Source: Desulfovibrio sp. (GTDB taxonomy: Bacteria > Desulfobacterota > Desulfovibrionia > Desulfovibrionales > Desulfovibrionaceae). From it: a DNA stretch of 64,000 bases. The position numbers were made by a program, and so were the translations under genes. The DNA is taken from NCBI RefSeq assembly GCF_019422935.1, contig NZ_JAHZCJ010000001.1:62001-126000 (forward strand), read 5' to 3'. The notes under the pieces are model-generated. The model searched no databases. It saw only the letters and a program-made list of their open reading frames with translations, and had not been told where the DNA came from. Below, piece by piece: positions 38,401 to 47,400 of this stretch; positions within the stretch are counted from its first letter, which is position 1, and each line of letters starts with the position of its first letter.

Positions 38401-41400
38401 TTTGCGCTCATGCGCGCGTGGGAAGCGCTCACCGCGCGGCACGAAAGCCTGCGTTCCCTCTTTCCCATGCCGGTGGAGGGCGAATTTTACCGCGTGGTAT
38501 TGCTCAAGGGCCGCACCAGTCTTGAATTTCACGACTTTTCCCACTTGCCGGAGGCCGAGGCCGAGGCTGAAGCACAGGCCCTGCTGCGCGCGGAACGGCA
38601 GCGCGGCTTTGACGTGCAGCGCGGCCCCCTGCTGCGGGCGCGGTTTTTCCGTCGGGGTGCCGACCGCGTGGTCATGAGCTGGTGCTTCCACCATCTGCTT
38701 ATGGACGGCTGGTGCATGGGCGTGCTGCTGCGGGAGCTTTTTGCCCTGGCCGGGGCCAAGGGCGGGCCGGAAAACAGCCGTTTGCCGGAGCCTTTTCCGC
38801 TGGAGACCTATTCCCGCTGGCGCGCGCAATTTGATGAGCGTGCGGCGCGGGCTTACTGGGCCGGATTGTTGCAGGATTTCAACGGGCCAACCGGGGTTGA
38901 GCTGGCCCAACCGGCTCCCCGCGCTGCCACCCCCGGGGAATTTGACGAACCGCAGACAGTGGAACTGGAACTGGACGCCGCCCTGAGCGCCAGCCTGCAA
39001 GAGCTGGCAAAAACAGAGGCGGTGACGCTCTCCGCCCTTGTTCAAACGCTGTGGGCCATTGTGCTCAGCAATGCCAACAATGGCTGCCGCGACGTGGTCT
39101 TTGGCGTGGTCACTTCGGGCCGTCCGGCAGAGCTGGCGGGCATTGAGTCCGCCGTGGGGCTGTTCATTCAGACATCGCCGCTACGGGCGCGCTGGACAGC
39201 CAGCGAATCCCTCGGCGCGCTGCTGGCCCAGGTGAAAGAACAAAATCTGCAACAGATGCGCTATGGCTATGTGCCCCTGGCGACACTGGGCAGGAATTTG
39301 CTCGACCACCTGATGGTCTTTGAAAATTATCCTGTCGATACGTGTTTTGACCACAACCGTGTTGAACTGCGCGACATGCGCGGTTTTGAAAAACTGCCTT
39401 ACGCTTTGGGCATTTCGGTTATTCCCGGCGTGAATCTGCGTTTTCGTTTTTTGTATGATCCCGAGCGGCTGCCAGAGGAGAGGGCGCTTGCCCTGCGCAA
39501 CGGGCTGCATGCCGTGCTTGTGGCAGCGGCCTCGGAGGGAGGGCGTACCTGCCTTGCGCTGGAAGAAGCGGCGAATACCGCGCTGGCGGACGCAGAAAAG
39601 TCTGGAGCAGAGCAGGGCGAGGCTGAAAATGCGTCCGATAACGCTGCTGTCATAGCAGGGCAAGCCCAGGCTCCGCAGAGGCTGGATGTGGCGAATCTGG
39701 CAGAAACCGTGCGCGCGGCCTATGTCGCCGTGCTTGGTTGTCCTGTGGATTCTGTGGATGCGGATTTTTTCCAGCTTGGCGGCCACAGCCTCATAGCCAT
39801 GAGTCTGCTCTCGCAGTTGAGCAAGAGCCTCTCTGTGACTGTGGGCATAGAGGACGTGATGGGCTATCCCAGCCCGCGCGCCCTTGCCGTTCACATTGGC
39901 AGTCTGGCAAAGGCGGATGTGATCATTCCCCGCGTGGAAGGGCTTGCAGTCTACCCCCTGTCGCCAGCCCAGCAGCGCATCTGGTTTCTGCAAAAGCTGC
40001 ATGAGGGCGGTCAGGTTTATGTGATCCCCTTTGCGGCGCGGCTGCGCGGCCCGGTGGACCCCGTAGCCCTGCAAGAGGCCCTTACCCTGCTTGAAGAAAG
40101 GCACGATGCCCTGCGCCTGCGCGTGGCCCTGGATGCGCCGGAGCAACGTCTTGCTCCTGCTGGCGGCCTGCGGCTCGAATGTTACGATGCTCCCCTGACC
40201 GATGCCGCCTATTTGGGCATGAGCCTGCCTCTGGGACCGGAAAGGCCCTTGGTGCGCGTGGCCCTGTTCCGGCAGGAGGACGGCAGCCATGCGTTGTTGT
40301 TCTGCTTCCATCACATCATATTTGACGGCTGGTCGGCGGAAGTTATCACCCGCGAACTCAACGAAGCCTACGGCGCCGCGCTGCAAGACAGCCTGCCGCA
40401 GTGGCCGCCCCTGGAACTGGATTTTGCAAGCTACGCCCTGTGGGAATCGCAGCGGGAGGCGGAAGGACTTGAGCAGATATGCAGCGACCTCGCGCCCCTG
40501 CCGGAACGGCTGCGCCTGCCGCTGGATTATCCCCGCCCGGCAGTGCAGCGTTTTGAAGGGGCCGTGCAGAGCTTTGATCTTGGGCTTGAGCGCAGCCACG
40601 GCCTCAAGGACTGGGCCTTGCGGGCCGGGGTAACGGTATTCCCCGTGCTGCTCGCGTTGGTGGATGCCTTTTTGCTCCGCCATACCGGGCAGGACGATAT
40701 TATTGTGGGTTGCCCTGCGGCAAACAGGGAGCATGAGCAGGTTCAGGGGGTTGTGGGCCTTTTTGTCAACACGCTCGCAGTGCGGGCGCGCATGAACGCG
40801 CAGGGCGGCTTTGCCGAGCTGGCGGGCACGGTGGATGCCGCGTTCAGAAAATCATTGTCCGCGCAAAACTGCCCCTTTGAAAAAGTTATCGAAGCCGTGG
40901 GGGTGGAGAGAAATGCCGCGCGCAATCCCGTGTTTGACGTATTTGCCGCGCTGGAAGACGCAAGCTGGAACAATTTTGGCCGCCCCCCCCTGTGCATGGA
41001 GCCTCTGCCTCTGCCGCACCTGTGCAGCAAGTTTGACCTGAGTTTTTACTTCAAGGAGCGGTCGGACGGCGGCTATACGGTGGATGTGGAATACTGCACC
41101 GAGCTTTTCAGCCCGCAGACAGTCCGCCGCATGACCGAGCGCCTGCTGACCCTTGCGGACGCCGTGCTGGCTGATGATGCAAAACCCTTGGCCGAACTGG
41201 ATATTCTGCCAGCGCGGGAGCGCGCAGAACTTGCCAGCTTTAATGATACGGCGGAACCGCTGGATGTCGCCGCCGACATGGACAGCCGTTTTCGCGCTCA
41301 GGCTGCCCGCACTCCCCATGCCATGGCAGTGATGGACGCCGCAGGCACGGCTGTTTCCTATCGGCAGTTCAACGTACAGGTGGATGCCGTGTGCGCATGG

Positions 41401-44400
41401 CTGCAAGGGCAGGGCGTGGCGCGCGGTCAGTATGTGTGCGTGTGCTTTGAGCGCTCGCCCGCAATGCTGGCCTGCATTTTTGCCGTTTTGCGGCTTGGGG
41501 CAGTCTATGTGCCGCTTGCCGCCACATTGCCTGATGAACGCATGCGGTCCGTGTTTGAAGACCTCGGACAGTGCGTGGTGCTGTGCGAAGCGCGCTTTGC
41601 GGAGGCCTTCCGCAAAAATTTGCAGGACGGGCAGAATGGGCAGTGCGGCCAGCGCGTGCTCTCGCCTGATTTTGAGGCGCTGGTCGCTGGGGCGCAGGTG
41701 CCGGGCGCTGTTCCTCATTATGAAGCGGAACCCTTGCCGCCGGATTCCCCGGCCTACGTGATCTTTACTTCCGGTTCCACCGGGCGGCCCAAGGGCGTGC
41801 CTATCGAACACGCCAGCGTTGCCAACCGTCTGTTGTGGATGCAGTCGCGCTTTCCCATCGGGCAGGGCGACGAGGTGCTGCAAAAAACCACCATCACCTT
41901 TGACGTGTCGGTGTGGGAGTTGTTCTGGTGGTCGTGGCAGGGCGCGGGCATTGCCCTGCTGGAACCGAATGCGGAGAAAAATCCCGCCCTCATCGTGCAG
42001 GCCATAGAGGCCCGCCGGGTCACGGTGCTGCATTTTGTGCCGTCCATGCTGCGGGCCTTTCTGGATCATCTGGAGGGGCACCCCGGCGATGTGCGCAGGC
42101 TGCGGTCATTACGCTACGTGTTCACCAGCGGCGAGGCCTTGCCCCGCGAGCTTGTGGCGCGGTGGAGCGCCCTGACGCATGCGGATCAGTTGCAGGTGGA
42201 ACTGCACAATCTCTACGGCCCCACCGAGGCGACCGTGGACGTGTCGTGGCAGCCCTGCCTGAACACGCCGCCCCATGCGGTACCCATTGGCCGTCCGGTC
42301 AGCAATACCCGGCTGTACGTGCTGGATGCCTGCAAGAACCCTGTGCCGCTGGGTGTAACGGGCGAGATTTATATCTCGGGCATACAGGTTGCCAGAGGTT
42401 ATCTGAACAGGCCCGAACTCACTGCCCAGCGTTTTATGGACGATCCCTTTGCCCCCGGCAGCCGCATGTACCGTACGGGTGATCTGGGGCGCTGGCTGGC
42501 CGATGGCAGCATTGAATACCTCGGGCGCAACGATGATCAGGTGAAAATTCGCGGCTATCGCATTGAGCTTGGCGAGGTCGAGGCGGCGCTTGGGCGCTGC
42601 CGGGGCGTATCACAGGCAGTGGTGCGGATGGGACGCATTGGCGAATACGCGGCGCTTGAGGCCTTTTTGTTGCCGCAGGGTGGCGCGCGGCTTGATCTGG
42701 CGGGCATCCGCGCGGAGCTTGCGGCCCTGCTGCCAAACTACATGTGCCCGTCCCGCTTTTTTGTGGTGCAAGATATCCCGCTGAGTCCTTCGGGCAAGGC
42801 CGACCGCAAGCGCTTGCAGGGCTACCCCCTGCTGGCAGGTGGGGAGAAGGATGCCGCCTCTGCTGCGCTTGGGCCGGATGCATTCCAGCCAACTTCACAA
42901 ACTGGCGGGCAAACTGGCTCGGACTCCGGCCTCTCCCCCGCATTGATCGAAGCCGTGCGCGAAGTGTGGCGGCAGGTCATGCCAGAAGTGGAAGCGGGTT
43001 CTGATCTGGGATTTTTTGACGCGGGCGGCAATTCGCTCCTGCTGGTGCGGCTGCACACCCTGCTGGACAAGCAATGGTCGGGAGTATTCACGCTGGCGGG
43101 GCTTTTTTCAGAAAGCACCATCCGCGCGCAGGCCGCCTTTATTGCGCGGACGCAGCAGGTTGGCAGCACCGTTGCCGTCTGCCGTGCAACCACAGCGCCC
43201 ATAGCCATTATCGGGATGGCCGTGCGCCTTGGCGACTATGCCGATGTGCAGAGCTTCTGGCGCGATCTTGCCAGAGGCGCGGACAAAAATATTCCCATGT
43301 CCGAAAAACGGCGCGGCGAAACGCGGCAGATATTTGATGCCGTGGGCCTTGCCTTTGACGATGCCCGCCTGCGCGAGGCCGCCTATCTTTCGGATATTTC
43401 CTCCTTTGATTATCGGCGGTTCGGCCTTTCGCCCAACGATGCCAGCCTGCTTGACCCGGCCCAGCGCGTATTTCTTGAAACGGCCCTGCGTGCTCTGGAC
43501 GATGCGGGCTACGGCGGCAGCGCCCTTGAAAACGCCGATGTGGGCGTTTTTGTGGGGGCAAGCCCGGTGCGTCTGTTCCAGACTGCCGTAACGCGGGCCT
43601 TCCCCGATCTGGCGGAGCAGACCTATCTGCTCAATGTGCCTTCCAACGTGCTGGCCCGCCTGAGCTACATGAAAAACTGGCACGGCCCTGCGGCCAGCGT
43701 TGATACGGCCTGTTCGTCTGTGCTGGCGGCCCTGCATCAGGCCTGCCGCAGCCTGCACGAGGGCGAGTGCGCCGTGGCCCTTGTGGGCGGCGCGCATGTT
43801 ATTGATCTGCCTGTAAAGGCCGATGCAGCCTTTGCCATCGAGTCTGTCTCTGGCCGTACAAGAACCTTTGACGCCGAGGCCAAAGGCGTTGGCGCGGGCG
43901 AAGGGGCGGCGGTATTTCTGCTCAAGCCGCTCGATGCCGCACTGCGCGATCATGATGCCATACATGCGGTAATCCCCGGCAGCGCCGTTAACCAGGACGG
44001 CAAGTCCTCCAGCATGGCCGCGCCCAATCCCGAGGCGCAGGCCGAGGTCATTGACCGCGCTGCGCGGAATGCGGGCGTCTCCCTGGCAGATATCCAGTTT
44101 TTTGAGGCCCACGGTACGGCTACGGTTTTGGGCGACCCTGTGGAAATTGAGGGTCTGCGCAGGGCCTTTGCCCGGCAGGGCGCGCAGCGGGAGCAAAAAG
44201 CGCTTATCGGTTCGGTCAAGGGTAATCTGGGGCATCTGGATGCCGCCGCTGGCGCTGCTGGCCTCGCAAAGGCCGTGCTCTGTCTTGAAAACGGCCTTGT
44301 ACCGCCGCAACCGCATTTTGAGCGGCCAAATCCGCACATTGATTTTGAGGCCGCGCCCGTGCGTGTGGCGCAAAAGCTTGAGCCGCTCCCTCCGCAGGAG

Positions 44401-47400
44401 CGGCCCTGGCGCTGCGGTGTCAGTTCTTTTGGCCTCAGCGGTGTAAATACCCATGTGATTGTGGCGGAGCATCAGGCGGAGCCTTTGCCGCAGGACGACG
44501 GACACTGGCAGTGCGTGGTATTTTCCGCCCCGGACGAGGCCTCGTTGCAGGACTACGCCAGGGCGGTCGCGGCGGCTGTGGCGCGCAACGAGGGCTGGCC
44601 CCTGCATGCCGTTGCCGCCACCCTCATGACAGGGCGGGATGCTCTGCCTGTGCGTGCGGCTCTTGTGGCGCGTTTCCGGCAGGGACTGCTTGAACAGCTG
44701 GAGGCTGGCCTCACGGGCGTTGCCGTGGCCAGCGCGGGTCGTCATGACAGCCGGGACAGCATGGAAAATCCCCTTCCCGGCGCATTCTTTGCCTCGCAGG
44801 AAGCGGCGCAGGCAGCCGCCAGCGCCTATCTTGCCGGGGCAAGCCTTGCATGGCCCGCAGAAAGGCCCGTCTACAGGGTGCATCTGCCCGCAGCTCCTCT
44901 CGCCGCCGCTACATTGTGGCCGCGTTTTGCAGCGCATTTTCTTTCCGACCCAGTCATGACACCTGCCGGAAAGGCTTTTGCCCTTGCCGTGGACAGGCCG
45001 GATTTCTGGCCTGCTGGGGAGCACAGGCTTGAAGGCACCCCCTTGCTGGTGGGCATGGGCCTGCTGGATTGTCTGGGATGGATTGGCGGAGCCGCCCCCC
45101 TGAGTCTGCACGATCTGCGCTGGCGCAAGCCCGTAGCCTGCGGCCCCGGATGCCGCGCAGTGCTGCTGGCGCGGGAGCAGGGCGATGCCCTTGCCGTGGA
45201 GCTGCACCACTTTGAGCCTGCCGACCATAAAGCTGGCGAGACGTTTACCAAAGGGCAGGCCACAGGCACATGGAGCGTGGCCGCCAGCGGTTTATTGCGC
45301 GGCGGGATTGCCCGCCCTGCGGCGTTGAATCTGGCTACAGTGCGCGAAGGTCTGCGCGAAATTGCGCAGCAAGATACGCCGGAAGATTCGCCGCTCATGG
45401 TCAGCGGGCGTTGGCAGTGCCGCAAGGCGCTCTGGGTGGCGGAGGACGGCAATACCCTGCTGGCAGAGCTGTGCCTGCCCGAGGCCTATCGGGCGGATTT
45501 CAATACCTTCCGCTGGCATCCGGCCATGATGGACATTGCCGCAAGCCTTGCCCTGCGCGGGGCTTACGGTTTTGTGCCCGCTGGTTGCCGCATGGCGCGG
45601 CTCTACAACCCTCTGACCGCGCAGGCCTTTGCGCTGGTGCGTATTACCGACCGTCAGCAGGGTATGATCGTGGCCGACTGCACGGTGACGGACGCCTCGG
45701 GCCAGATTGTTGCGGAGCTTGAAGGAATGACCTTTATGGCCCTGCGCAAGGGGCAAACCGCTGGCAAATCCGGCCCGGATATTTTGCAGCCGCAGCCGGA
45801 ACTGTACGCCATCGGGTGGAAGCAGGCCGATCTGAAAGGCTCTATTGCCGGGCCGCAAAACATCATCTTGCTTGGCGGGCAGGGTGGCCTTTTGGGTGAG
45901 GCTCTTAAGCCGCTTGCCCACGCGCGCCGTCCCTTGCCCGCGCATGCGGATGAAGCCCGCGCGCTGGCGCATGAAATTCTGGCTGGCCCCACAGATCATC
46001 TGCTCTGGCTGCCCAGCTTGCAGTCGGGCGGGCAAAACGACACATGGCCGCTTTGCGCCCTGCTGCAAGAGGTTTGCAGCGGCGGGCTGCGCCGCCCCCT
46101 GCGCGTCACAGTTGTGGGCAGCGGGGCCTTTGTGCCGGATACCTCCGCCCATGAACCGCATCAGGCATGTTTGCCGCAGGGCGCGTTGTACATGGGGCCG
46201 CTGCTCTGCCTGCCATGGGAAGAACCCAGGATTTCCTGCGCCTATGTGGAGCTTGAGGAGCAGAATGCAGCTTCCGTAGCGGCCTTTGTGGCCAGCCTCG
46301 GGCTGGTTGACGGGCCGTATGTGGCGGCACACGATGGCACGGTGCGTGTGCGCGAGCTGGTCAAACTGCCGTCTGCGCCTGCCTCGACCGCCATACCTGT
46401 TATAACAAGGAACGGCTGCGTGGTGATCACCGGCGGCCTTGGCGGCATGGGCCAGACGCTGGCGCGCCAGATTCATGAGCGCCACGGGGCGCGGGTGGTT
46501 TTGCTGCACAGAAGCAGCCAGTTGCCGCCCCATGCGCTGGAGGGCGTGCCCTTTGCCGCCTTCCGTTGCGACGTTACGGATGCCGCGCAGGTTGAAGAGG
46601 TTTTTGCAAAAATCCGGCGCGAGGTCGGCCCTGTGCAAGGCGTCATTCATACGGCTGGCGTGGCTGGCAGGGGTTACCTGCTGACCAGCGACAGGCAGGG
46701 ATACGAATCCGTGCTGGCCCCCAAGGTGACTGGCGCCTGGAACCTGCACAAGGCAACCCTTGGTGATGATCTGGCCTTTTTTGTGCTGGCTTCATCGCGC
46801 ACGGCCCTTGTGGGCGCGCCGGGGCAGAGTGATTACACCGCCGCCAATGCCTATTTGAACGCGTTTGCCCGGTATCGGCGCAGCCTTGGGCTGCCCGGGC
46901 TTTCCATCAACTGGAACACATGGTCGGGCGTGGGCATGGCCGTTCGCGAGGGGCTTGGCAACGGGCCGGAAGCCGCAACCATGCTTGCGCCGCAGCAGGC
47001 CCTTGCCGTGCTTGAGGCCGCGCTTGCCAGCGGCGAGGATCTTGTGGCTGTGGGCATGACGGGCGAAAGCGCAGCGAATTTTGCCCTTAACGGCCTGCCC
47101 GGGAGCGAGTTGCCCGGCAGCATGTTGGGCAGCGCGTCAATCAGCAGCAGTGCGGCGAAGGGCAATGCCACGCAGGCGCAACCCGGCGTTAATGCCGACA
47201 GTCTTGATGGGGCGGCCCTGCTTGAGATTATCCGCGATTGCCTTGGATATGACAGACCGCTGACCAGAGAGGACGACTTTTTTGATCTGGGTGGCGATTC
47301 CATTGCCGCAACGCGTATTGTGAATCGGCTGGACAAGGAGGCGGGGCTTGCCCTCGCTGTGGCGGATCTGCTGGAAAGCGACACCCTCGGCGATATTGTC

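Noticed and set aside
35880..38720. Heterocyclisation (Cy) domains in the A-less modules
   Set aside because: The motifs are HHxxxDG (HHVAGDG, HHLLMDG), not the DxxxxD of Cy domains, so thiazoline/oxazoline formation is not supported.
44500..45000. Acyltransferase domain in the PKS module
   Set aside because: No GHSxG motif or AT-sized region; only a KS-to-DH linker of about 150 residues is present.
43108..45228. 706-codon minus-strand frame opposite the KS region
   Set aside because: Mirror frame of the PKS module; no ribosome site and no recognisable domain.
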